Positions 55,941 to 64,000 of a stretch of 64,000 nucleotides of DNA are shown here, in pieces (position 1 is the first letter of the stretch; each line of letters starts with the position of its first letter). A model generated the notes under the pieces. The model saw only the letters and a program-made list of their open reading frames with translations. It made no database searches and had not been told where the DNA came from. The position numbers and the translations under genes are program-made. This DNA comes from Stemphylium vesicarium (Eukaryota; Ascomycota; Dothideomycetes; Pleosporales; Pleosporaceae), in assembly GCA_004380135.1 (NCBI GenBank), contig QXCR01000004.1, positions 1-64,000 on the forward strand. The letters are read 5' to 3'.

Positions 55941-56462
55941 ATGATGAAAGATCCTGGATCCATGCAGCCGAACAGACCACGTTGGCAGGTGAATATCAAC
56001 GGTGTTATAGCACCCACTTTAATGGTAGCCGTTGAAAGTCCACTAACCCTGTCCCTTGCGAGTCGTCCCGACTTCTTTAGATTGCTAAGCGAACATGCCA
56101 CGCCTCACTCCGAGAATCCGGTCGCCACCTACAACCATGACAATCAAGCTCCCAAACAATGCCGCACGCAAGAAGAAGGATTCGAATGCTTCATTATAAA
56201 GCTTGAGCTATATGGAAGCATTCCAGATGCGAGCGCAAAAAGTCGTACGATGAAAGAACATCTCGCATGCACTATGGTCGAGCACTTGGAAGAGCTGGGG
56301 CTTTCGGCGATTTGCGCAAGTTCACGCCAATGGTATCTTATACTAGCCAAGCTATTCGTGAAGCGAGGAATGAAGCTGATCCAAGCTGAAGCCTTAGAAA
56401 GGACCCATTTCCGTATGCATGAACAATCTGTAAGGAACACGCATGCCGTCGAAGGAAAGTAA
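55941..56462 (+). CDS. Hypothetical protein, possible orphan
   Basis: A 173-codon intronless ORF opening with ATGATG. I do not recognise it. Composition is protein-like: a short Pro/Asn N-terminus (MQPNRPRWQVNINGVIAPTL), a polar middle with a QEEGFECFIIKLELYG strand-like segment, and an apparently helical second half (MKEHLACTMVEHLEELGLSA, WYLILAKLFVKRGMKLIQAE). No signal peptide or membrane span. No splice signals extend it convincingly. It sits alone in a 3.1-kb gene-poor stretch, so it may be a lineage-specific gene, a decayed gene or chance. Confidence 0.35.
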   Translation: MMKDPGSMQPNRPRWQVNINGVIAPTLMVAVESPLTLSLASRPDFFRLLSEHATPHSENPVATYNHDNQAPKQCRTQEEGFECFIIKLELYGSIPDASAKSRTMKEHLACTMVEHLEELGLSAICASSRQWYLILAKLFVKRGMKLIQAEALERTHFRMHEQSVRNTHAVEGK

Positions 56463-57922
56463 CGTCACCAGTGCACAGTTTGAGGTTAGCTTGTATGAAC
56501 TCTCCCAGAAATGAGTGTTCAAACCCCATCACACTCATCCACTTTCGAGCTCTTGGAAAAGATGGGCATGTTGATAAGCGGTGTCCCGCACAAACGCTTC
56601 ACTCAGCATACGCTCTCCCCGTGTGCTAATAACGCCGCCTCCGAAGTATATATTCGGGCTGACACCGTGGCTTTAGGCGAGAAGGTCAACAAGATGCGCA
56701 ACGGACATACCCGCAAGATACGGGAAAGAAGCGGCATGTGAGCCTAGAATGCAATCTCAGAATGCCCTAGTCAAAGCGTTGAGATAGTCAATCTCCTTCT
56801 GCAGCCTGCAAGGGGTCATTACAAGCCTTCTCAATCCGTGAGATCATCGATATTCATCACCCTAGATTGCCTCATTCCTGGTATAGTCGTGGTTCTCCGG
56901 GCATTGGACATATCGCTTGTCTTGTCGCAATCATGTATGCGACAACAAGATCCCTGGTAGATCCCGACCCGATTTACAGGTGGGAGCAAAGGAGAGCACA
57001 CTGATGATGCCGAGAATGCGGTTGGGGTAGATGAGAGGCTAGAGTCGTCTCACGCTGCGTCTGCCGCACGCACGCAGCAATCCTCCGAGCTGTTCCCATT
57101 CGCGGGCACACAATCGAGGAGCGTTATTCAATTCAAGATAGCAGGACCGCAGCATAGCCCTGCCATTACCAATCAGCCGTCCATCCCAACAGTGCGGTCG
57201 CACCTCCCCGCGATAAGCGTCAGCTCATGCACAGCAGAGGGAGGGAGTGTGGGTCGGGCCTCCCTCCCTCCCTCCCTCCCGAACGCGATGAGTCGCAGCA
57301 CCCCTAAGGGCAAGCAGGTCCCTACACCCCCTACTCTATAGTACCAAGATGTTAAAGCCACGATATGCGCCAAACAACGAACCGTCCCTTTCCATCACTC
57401 GATACAAACTACGACCCACTCTTGAGCCACCGCTGCTGCACCATCATGATTCCATGAACATTTGCCATGTCTCCCCGCGGAAAAAGGCTTTTTCACCCGT
57501 CGTAGCGTAACGCAGATTAAACTAATGGCCCCCTGCTCCGCGGCGCATGGAGAAGGAGGCCCAAACGCGGCACAGGTACTGATGCTTACACACCCAATCT
57601 TGTCACCACGGTGGCTTGAGTTGCCAAACGCAGTATACTTGGCGGTCCAATCGCTCAAGTTACTCAATATGGCCGCTGGAGATGCTGAAGGGTGTGCTCC
57701 TGGACGCACACATGCCGTGAATGCACATGTCATGTGAGCATTAATCGGCTTAGTGCGAAAGTAGCGATATGGTGTTATGTTTGCTTTTCTCGAACACGAC
57801 GAAGACTCATCCGAGTAGTGTTGGTATTGGCTAGGCCATGTTTTCCGCCGTTCACAAAGCGGTGTACTGGCTCTTGGCGTCCAATTTCGCTGCTGAGTGC
57901 TGACACACTGCCCAACATTTCG
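56463..57922. other. Gene-poor region with G-quadruplex motif
   Basis: About 1.5 kb with no supportable gene. Contains five CCC tracts with 1-base spacers at 57262-57280. The right end is the 3' flank of the sulfite-oxidase-family gene. Confidence 0.4.
57262..57280 (-). other. Potential G-quadruplex (five GGG tracts, 1-nt loops)
   Basis: On the minus strand the run reads as five GGG tracts separated by single A residues. G3 tracts with one-base loops are the most stable class of intramolecular quadruplex known in vitro. A GGGAGGGAG stretch on the plus strand at about 57239-57247 could also pair with the C tracts. Confidence 0.6.
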
Positions 57923-59041
57923 CTACTCTACATCTTCTAGCTGAACGTCGATGCTGTGCACATGATTGCGCCATCCACTCATAGCCTGGCACTTGCCCCT
58001 CTTCGATGTAGCCCGTGCTATCAAAGTGTGAGATCCTGAAGTGAGCCTCAATTGTAGCGAGAACCTTTGCCAACTGAAGTCTTTTCGTGGTTCCAACTGG
58101 GCTTCTGTCCACAAGTTCCCTCCGTCTGAGCTTAATTCAACTTTAGCCACACCATCGTGGCTCCATGCCCAGCCTTCGACGTCGACTTTTCTTCCCCTTA
58201 GCACAGTGTCTGGAGCGGGTCGGACAATCATGGAGTTGACATCAACTTCCCAGACCGGCTTTGTTGTTCCATCTTCGGAATCCGGATCTTTGATGTTATA
58301 AAACCGATTTGTATAGGGGCCTGGAGCCCTCCCCTCTTGCAACGAAAGCTTACTCAACCACTTAGTACTATTCGTCCCGAACCAACCTGGAACCACCAAC
58401 CGCACCGGCCCACCACGTTTCTTCCCCAGCAACTCGCCATTCATCATGTACGCAACCAGCACTTCTGGACACAATGCCTTGGACAATGGTACGTCCTTCT
58501 GGTATCTATCTGCATAGACGTCCGCAAACACTCCAGAGTCCAACCCCTCCGACCACACATATTGTGCCGATGGTAGTGGATGCGCGTGAAAAAGCAGAAC
58601 GCGCAAAGGAACACCGGTCCAAGTGACGTTTCCGATGCGCCAGAGAGCAGTCGTGGGAGGTGTTAAGGGGCTACCGAAGCATTCGTGAAAGGACGTGATC
58701 TCCGTGCTTGGAAAAGCTAGAAGTTGTTCAAATGTAACAGCGAACGGTCGCTTGACGAGGCCCTCAATAACAAGAAGCCACTTGTGCTTGTCGATCTCGA
58801 CAGCTCCCATGTGAATCGTCTGGAAAAGTTCGTCCTCTGAAGTTGTAGGGTTGGAGAGGAGGTGAGGTTTGGGCGGGTGGCGGATGTAAAAGCCATGCTC
58901 TTGTGAAATAATAGCTTGTCTTTCAGCATCGTGCGATGGAGCGAAGGAGACTTCAAGGCCTTCAATATTCGACATGATGCTGTCCGAATGTGGGAAATTG
59001 TGAGGGTTGAGATTAGGGCTGCATTCAGGCGTATCGCTCAT
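57923..59041 (-). CDS. Sulfite-oxidase-family molybdopterin oxidoreductase
   Basis: Intronless, 372 residues. The N-terminal two thirds form the molybdopterin-binding fold: ELFQTIHMGAVEIDKHKWLL, a FHECFGSP loop whose C121 should coordinate molybdenum, ALWRIGNVTWTGVPLRVLL, and VVPGWFGTNSTKWLSKL, the family's anion/cofactor region. The C-terminal third is the Ig-like Mo-co oxidoreductase dimerisation domain (RGRKVDVEGWAWSHDGVAKV, GNLWTEAQL). There is no cytochrome b5 domain and no clear mitochondrial presequence, unlike animal sulfite oxidase; plant-type sulfite oxidase, which is peroxisomal, has the same two-domain layout. The C-terminus is DVE, not a PTS1. The reaction is probably sulfite to sulfate or a related oxygen-atom transfer. 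Divergent from the nitrilase gene. Confidence 0.88.
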   Translation of the reverse strand: MSDTPECSPNLNPHNFPHSDSIMSNIEGLEVSFAPSHDAERQAIISQEHGFYIRHPPKPHLLSNPTTSEDELFQTIHMGAVEIDKHKWLLVIEGLVKRPFAVTFEQLLAFPSTEITSFHECFGSPLTPPTTALWRIGNVTWTGVPLRVLLFHAHPLPSAQYVWSEGLDSGVFADVYADRYQKDVPLSKALCPEVLVAYMMNGELLGKKRGGPVRLVVPGWFGTNSTKWLSKLSLQEGRAPGPYTNRFYNIKDPDSEDGTTKPVWEVDVNSMIVRPAPDTVLRGRKVDVEGWAWSHDGVAKVELSSDGGNLWTEAQLEPRKDFSWQRFSLQLRLTSGSHTLIARATSKRGKCQAMSGWRNHVHSIDVQLEDVE

Positions 59042-59480
59042 CGCCGTGCGTGCATGGAAACCTGAAGTAAATTTAGAGAGAACCTTCAGATAGAACCTAA
59101 AGCGGTAGTAAGGCGGATAGCCCTAGATTTCCTTTTCCGAACGGGTATTGTAACACACATTCAGATATTCGGCCCGGACTTCAAAGCGGGCTGTGAAGCG
59201 GCTGCGGGGTATACCATTCCGCTGAATCCGCTAAATCCGCAATACGCCTTTACGCTGCTGATCTATCTAATACCCCGGCGCTTCTTTTTCAACCGTTGTA
59301 CAACGGATCGCCAAACGTGAATACATCACTAGAAGAGCCACACAACCTCATCTTTGTCCCGTGCCTTGACAAGTTTTTGAATCTGGCTTTGCGAGCAGAA
59401 AGGAAGAGACCAACTGGGAACGACGCTCTATCTCCACCTCGACTACTACCACAACCCAGCAAGATATCCCATCCACCACG
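59042..59480. promoter_or_regulatory. Shared upstream region of sulfite-oxidase-like and nitrilase genes
   Basis: 439 bp between divergent start codons. A CGCTGAATCCGCTAAATCCGC segment near 59219-59241 is a short direct repetition of an ATCCGC unit. No experimentally known motif recognised. Confidence 0.45.
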
Positions 59481-60560
59481 ATGCCAGCCCCAATCCGCGT
59501 TGCAGCTTGCCATGCCGCCCCCATATTCCTCTCCGCGACAAAAACAACGCAAAAAGCCGTTTCGCTCATCCATGAAACATCACGCAACGGCGCGAATCTC
59601 GTCGTCTTCCCCGAGACCTTTGTATCCGCATTCCCAATCTGGAGCGCCCTCCGCCCTCCAACGCAGAACCATGCACTGTTCAAGAAGATGGCGGAGCAAT
59701 CCATCTATGCCGACGGCGACGAGATCGCCGCCCTGCAATCCGCCGCCCTGAAAACGAAATCATACCTCAGTATCGGGATCTCAGAAAAGGTACGCTACAG
59801 CAGCGCAACGTTGTTCAATTCGAACATGCTCATCGGACCAGACGGCCGAATCCTAAATCACCACCGTAAGCTCATGCCGACGTTCTTCGAGAAACTGACG
59901 TGGGCACCTGGCGACGGGCACGGGTTGCGGGTCATCGACACGCCGTTTGGCAAGATCGGGAACTTGATTTGCGGCGAGAATACGAATCCGCTAGCCAGGT
60001 ACACGCTCATGGCGCAGGGAGAGCAACTGCATGTCTCGACGTGGCCGGCTGTGTGGCCGACGAGGGAGATTGGCGGCGGCGAGGTTGGTTCTTCAAAGGA
60101 TGGTGGAGGTAGGAATTACGATAATGTGGCTGCAAATAGGATGAGGGCGGCTGCGCATTGCTTCGAGGCAAAAGCGTTCGGTGTGCTTTGCGCGGGGTTT
60201 CTGGACCAAGATGCTATTGAGATTGTAGCGGATGGAGCGCCGGACAAGGAGGGGATTGTGAGGCAGCTTGAGCTGGCGCAGAGGGGGGCTACTATGTTCT
60301 TGGATCCGACGGGCGCGCCGGTTGCGGGCTTCACTGTAGATGGTGTGAGTGGGGAGAAGATGGAAAGAGGGTTTTTGCAGAATGAGGAGAGGGTTTTGTA
60401 TGCGGATTTGGAACTTGGGGATTGTGTGGAGGGGAAACAGTACCATGATGTTGTTGGGGGGTATCAGAGGTTGGATGTCTTTGACTTAAAGGTCAACCGT
60501 GAACGACAGGTACCTGTGCGGTTTAGAGATCTAGACTGTAGTACACCCTCAGACGAATAA
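59481..60560 (+). CDS. Nitrilase (carbon-nitrogen hydrolase family)
   Basis: Intronless, 359 residues. The catalytic triad is complete: E45 in VVFPETFVSAFP, K130 in HHRKLMPTFFEK, and nucleophile C164 in NLICGENTNPL. The WxxGDG block (TWAPGDGHGLRVIDTPFGKI) and the AEAKAFGV-like segment HCFEAKAFGVLCAG are those of the true nitrilase branch that includes arylaceto- and aliphatic nitrilases and cyanide hydratase. It would hydrolyse R-CN to the acid plus ammonia (or to the amide). Such enzymes form spiral oligomers, and the C-terminal tail usually matters for assembly; here it is polar (NRERQVPVRFRDLD). Paired head-to-head with a sulfite-oxidase-family gene, which may indicate shared regulation. 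Confidence 0.93.
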   Translation: MPAPIRVAACHAAPIFLSATKTTQKAVSLIHETSRNGANLVVFPETFVSAFPIWSALRPPTQNHALFKKMAEQSIYADGDEIAALQSAALKTKSYLSIGISEKVRYSSATLFNSNMLIGPDGRILNHHRKLMPTFFEKLTWAPGDGHGLRVIDTPFGKIGNLICGENTNPLARYTLMAQGEQLHVSTWPAVWPTREIGGGEVGSSKDGGGRNYDNVAANRMRAAAHCFEAKAFGVLCAGFLDQDAIEIVADGAPDKEGIVRQLELAQRGATMFLDPTGAPVAGFTVDGVSGEKMERGFLQNEERVLYADLELGDCVEGKQYHDVVGGYQRLDVFDLKVNRERQVPVRFRDLDCSTPSDE

Positions 60561-60584
60561 ATCTGGTATGGAATAGTAAGAAGC

Positions 60585-60800
60585 AGCGAGAGTCGCAAAG
60601 GCGCAGAGCTATCGCAGAGCCATAGTCGAAGAGAAGTCGCAGAGCCACAGGCGCAGAGCCACAGTGCCAAAAGCCACAGTCGCAGAGAAGTCGCAGAGCT
60701 ATAAAAGCGCATAGAAGTCGTACAGCCACTAAGACGCAGAGGAGTCGCAGAGCCATAGTCGCATAGAAGTCGCAGAGCTACAGTCGCACAGAAGTCAAAG
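60585..60800. repeat. Imperfect minisatellite, AGTCGCAGAG-type unit
   Basis: About 200 bp built from variants of AGTCGCAGAGCCACAG and AGTCGCAGAGAAG. GTCGCAGAG or close variants recur roughly every 12-30 bases. It lies directly after the nitrilase stop codon and before the septin-like gene's 3' end. Confidence 0.85.
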
Positions 60801-60911
60801 GACAGGGGAGGAGTGTGGGTATATTTATTCGCAAACTAGACCATTTAGTAACACTGTCGCTACATGCTCCTCGTCCGCCACCGCTGGGTAGAAAAAAGAC
60901 AGCAGCAGCAC

Positions 60912-63478
60912 CTACTCTCCACCGGTAATCCACTGCCACCACCCATTCTGCGGCAAGCCCGTCTCGATACCGCAAGCGCGGACCACAGCGACGACGACGG
61001 CACCCAGTACACTGACCCCGCCTAGAACCTTGACGAGCACGAAACTTCGCCTCTTAAGCTCATCGCTAAAGTTGCACAGGCCGAGAGGGTCGCGCGAGTC
61101 CAGTCCGACGGCTTTGTAACGTGCACCGACTTTGCTAGTCTTCTTTTCGTCGCCATGTCGGACCATGGCCCATTCAGCTCTTGGGGTACCATCGGGTGAT
61201 GCGACGATTGTGCCTTTCGTCACCTCTTCGCCAACGCGTTCAAGCAACCACTTCGCTCTTTCGTTGCTCTGAAGCTCCTCATATCGATCTCTCTCATTGC
61301 GACGACTGCGTTGTAGATCTGTCGCCCACTTCGCTATTCTGATGTCGCTAAGCCGCTGCTCGCCATGCATTGAGTTGCTATATCTCGCCAAGGAGAAGTT
61401 GCCCGGTGACTCAAGCATATCCGAGTTTGCTAGAGACGGTGTCGATGTGAGAAGTGGAGATTGTAGGTTCGAAGGGTAGAATGGTGATCCTGATCCGGGT
61501 ACCAAGACACCTGATGGTGATGTGGCGGAGAAGACGGAGGAAGCCATGGACGCTGATGAATGAGTTAGCTTTGGAATAACCTCGAACAAGGTTGCTTACC
61601 ATTCGTAGCGGCACCGTTGAGCCCTACTGAAGCAATTGTTGGACTGCGTGGTTGAGGCATGCGTCTCATAGTGCTGGAGTCGCCTGGTAGCTTAATCTTT
61701 CGTCTCCACGCTACAAACTTCTTCGCTGCCGAATGCCGAAGCCATGCGATGGACTCGGGATCGAATACTTGATTAACCAGAGCTGTTAGCTCCGAAGGCA
61801 GCAATGGCTGCACGTAGTCCGGCGACATCAGCAGAGATGCGTCCATGTTGTCGTCATCTGGACCAAAGGTAGAGGATACGGCGTAGGGATAGGTCGGTGT
61901 CGTGAAAGGATACTGTGTTCCTTCACTTGAAGAACTAGAAGCCGCAGTCTTTGGTATGGGAAGACCTTGTACATCTAGCAATGCGTCGTCAATAGCTTCC
62001 CCGAAGAAAAACGGTCTCAGAGCAGTCGTTTGTAGCCGAGCGAGGATGGAGGTCTTCAAAGCTACGACTTCCTGCGCGGAAAGCGTGTCGGATTTTGCAA
62101 TGACTGGAATGACGTTGGTAAGATACGACAGACGCTGCATGTACTCGATATCTTTGCTGATATCCTTGCCTACGAAAAGTCAGTAAAGGGTTATGGTATC
62201 AGTGACAATCCGACTTACCGGGCGGCAATAAGTAGATGACAACGTCCACTAGGACGCCACCACTTCCACTGACGACACCAAGAGCATCATTGTCTTCTAG
62301 CGATGTGACGGATGATGTCTGGTACAGTAGAGACTCGACGTAGTCTATTACCGCTCCCATGTCTTCCTTCTCTGTTGGTCCTGGCGAGTATCCGGGGGTA
62401 TCTACAAAACAAACATTCCTCTCCAAGACGGTATCGATGCTGCTCTTTCTCCTCCGTAGCGCACGACTTTCCTCGACGTCGGCCCACCAATGAGGATAAG
62501 GCTTTGTGCTTGCATGGATCTCGGTGACCCGTGTGGTGCTTGCATGTTCTGGTTTCTTCGCGCGAGACTTGGACCTGGGTGGCCGTGGCTGCGAGTTCGA
62601 TTGCGGCGACGACAGAGGGTCGACGTGCACGATATCTTCACACACCTGTACGATGGACCGAACGAGGGAAGACTTGCCGATACCTGTCACATGCCGTTAG
62701 TACACCATACGTTGAACAAAGACATGTTCTGTAAGTACTAATATCACGCACCTGTTTCGCCTGCAACCATGACTTTCAGCTTGCTCATAGCTTTGCCCTT
62801 GGTTGTAAAAGGTCTTCTCGTCGGCATTTTCATCATGGGCATGACAAGCTGTGGGAAGCTTAAAGCCTCCTGCTGTGGCTCTACATGCTCCTCCTCCTCT
62901 CCGCTCGAGGTAACAGCTTGGCTAGCGGTCTCTTCCATGGCGGAGTCTTCGTCGGACAATTTGAGCGAGACTATCGAAGCCGATCTGGGTGTGCTAGGCA
63001 TGCCGGATGTGGGGTATGGGGAAGGAACGTCGGCGCCAGACACCCTTGAGGGTATAGAAGATCCATGGCTGGACATGTTCCTCTTCAATTTCCGGGTCGG
63101 CATGGGTTTGAAGCCCTCTTGTAGCGTCACTGAATCCGTCGAAGAGCCATGCGATACTGATCTTGAGCTCTTCGCCCCCTGGTGCCTGGTCTTGTTCGCT
63201 TTCTGCGACTTCGTGCCCCTTGCCGCATCTTCAGAACCAAAGGCAGCTTCCAGTGTGTCTGCAAGGCTCTGTACGCCAAAGTTACTATCTTCCTGCTTGC
63301 TCACAACAGAGACGCTAGACACGGGACTCGTAGGTGATTCCAAGTTCTCGAGGCGCTTCATAAAGAAGGTAGTAGGCGGCCCGTGGCTCAAGGGTGCAAC
63401 GGCATGATCGACGCTTGACTTGCGAGAACGCGGCTTAACAGCAGGAGTGAGGGCGTCGCCGCCCGGTAGCGGTCGCAT
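60912..63478 (-). CDS. Septin-type GTPase with C-terminal transmembrane helix
   Basis: Exons 63478-62752, 62683-62219, 62169-61600 and 61552-60912 (introns 68, 49 and 47 bp), 800 residues. A 235-residue Ser-rich, disordered N-terminus precedes a septin-like G domain: P-loop G240-ETGIGKSS (rebuilt across intron 1), G3 motif DTPG at 337-340 (CFVDTPGYSP), and G4-like AKSD at 422-425 (NVIPVIAKSDTLS). The DIEYMQRL segment corresponds to the conserved septin DIEFMKRL. The domain contains long inserts, and no typical C-terminal coiled coil is seen. Instead residues about 758-778 form one hydrophobic helix (FVLVKVLGGVSVLGAVVVAVV), with a short tail ending WQWITGGE. Divergent fungal septins (AspE-like) are the closest guess. 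It probably binds GTP and associates with membranes; polymerisation is unknown. Confidence 0.85.
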
Positions 63479-64000
63479 ATTGCCGACAGGTTTGGAGCAT
63501 ATGGTACGAAATGTAGAAGACTTGGTGTTTGGCGAAGGGAGACTTGATAAGCCGCCTCAACTAAGTACCGAATGGTGATGTGATGCACGCGACGGCCCCG
63601 CTTCAGCCCCGCGGGGAGCTACTGCACGTTTAGTCTCGCGAGGAACGCGCCACTGCACTCGTAGTGAAGTGGAGAGGGGAGAGAATGAAAAGGAGCGTGC
63701 AGATTTGGGTTTGCAGGTGTCAAGCAGGACAGAAGAAAGTGTATAGAGACACTGAGGGTTGCCGGACCCTGGGAGCTGATGGGCCGGTGCTGATGCAGGT
63801 TGGCTTGCTCGTCCTCGAATCAGCTATCAGCGCACTACGTCGATCCGCGTCGCACTATCAGCTGACGTTATCGCACCCTCCCCAAGACCCCATGACATTC
63901 CATGTAGCTTCAAACTTACAGAGGCTGCATTACTTGAACATATCTCATATATTGTATTCGTGCTAGACCATCTTACGAGTGCTTTTGCCTTGCCTATCTG
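63479..64000. other. Intergenic region, window right edge
   Basis: Promoter region of the septin-like gene. A 100-codon plus frame (63664-63966) has no motif. Nothing else supported. Confidence 0.4.

Noticed and set aside
59296..59751. 151-codon plus frame overlapping the nitrilase start
   Set aside because: Out of frame with the nitrilase, whose catalytic residues are intact; low-complexity composition.
62769..63407. 212-codon plus frame across septin exon 1
   Set aside because: Antisense shadow of the Ser-rich N-terminal arm of the septin-like protein.

Overview
This window looks like nuclear chromosomal DNA of a filamentous ascomycete. The reasons are spliceosomal introns of about 48-125 bp with GT..AG ends, the protein complement (FYVE-type Fab1, group-5-like septin, SMYD-type SET protein, fungal P450, Mgr2, Pop7), and gene spacing of 0.2-3 kb without operons. 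A Dothideomycete, probably Pleosporales, is my inference from protein flavour; the sequence does not prove it. I see no rRNA, tRNA, CRISPR array, plasmid or phage gene, and no intact transposon. Exon coordinates below were worked out by hand from splice motifs and reading frame.

Layout. 0.7-7.9 kb: intronless FAB1 (PI3P 5-kinase, minus). 8.5-12.3 kb: a divergent long, disordered protein whose N-terminus resembles the telomeric TPP1/Tpz1 OB fold (plus); it carries an in-frame TAG in its first exon. 12.7-14.6 kb: MFS transporter (minus). 15.3-17.4 kb: four-exon cytochrome P450 with an odd C-terminal extension (minus), followed by about 3 kb with no recognisable gene. 20.6-25.4 kb: GNAT acetyltransferase, metallo-beta-lactamase-fold hydrolase and alpha/beta hydrolase (all plus), separated by AT-richer spacers. 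25.7-28.4 kb: F-box protein (plus). 28.8-29.3 kb: ribosomal protein eL37 (minus), starting with a 4-nt coding exon. 30.9-33.0 kb and 33.5-35.2 kb: a phosphate-permease-like and a monocarboxylate-permease-like MFS transporter, tail to tail.

36.4-38.9 kb: SAP-domain Tho1/SARNP-like mRNP protein and an unknown coiled-coil protein (both minus). 39.3-39.9 kb: Mgr2/ROMO1, a five-exon gene with very short exons (minus). 40.9-43.1 kb: FHA plus coiled-coil plus tail-anchor protein of the STRIPAK SLMAP/PRO45 type (plus). 44.4-46.3 kb: divergent POP7 (RNase P/MRP) and LIP2 (octanoyltransferase). 46.3-49.1 kb: long non-coding stretch with low-complexity tracts and hairpins. 49.2-50.2 kb: RRM protein (minus). 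51.2-54.8 kb: divergent LisH/beta-propeller protein and SMYD-type SET protein. 55-57.9 kb: gene-poor, with one possible orphan ORF and a strong G-quadruplex motif. 57.9-60.6 kb: divergent sulfite-oxidase-family enzyme and nitrilase. 60.6-60.8 kb: minisatellite. 60.9-63.5 kb: septin-type GTPase with a C-terminal hydrophobic helix (minus).

Most genes are unrelated housekeeping functions (phosphoinositides, telomere, translation, mitochondrial import, lipoylation, RNA processing, cell signalling), and the window is not a biosynthetic cluster. The most interesting points are the stop codon early in the telomere-protein gene, the membrane-anchored septin, the micro-exon genes that simple ORF calling misses, the P450 with a long tail, and the sulfite-oxidase/nitrilase divergent pair.
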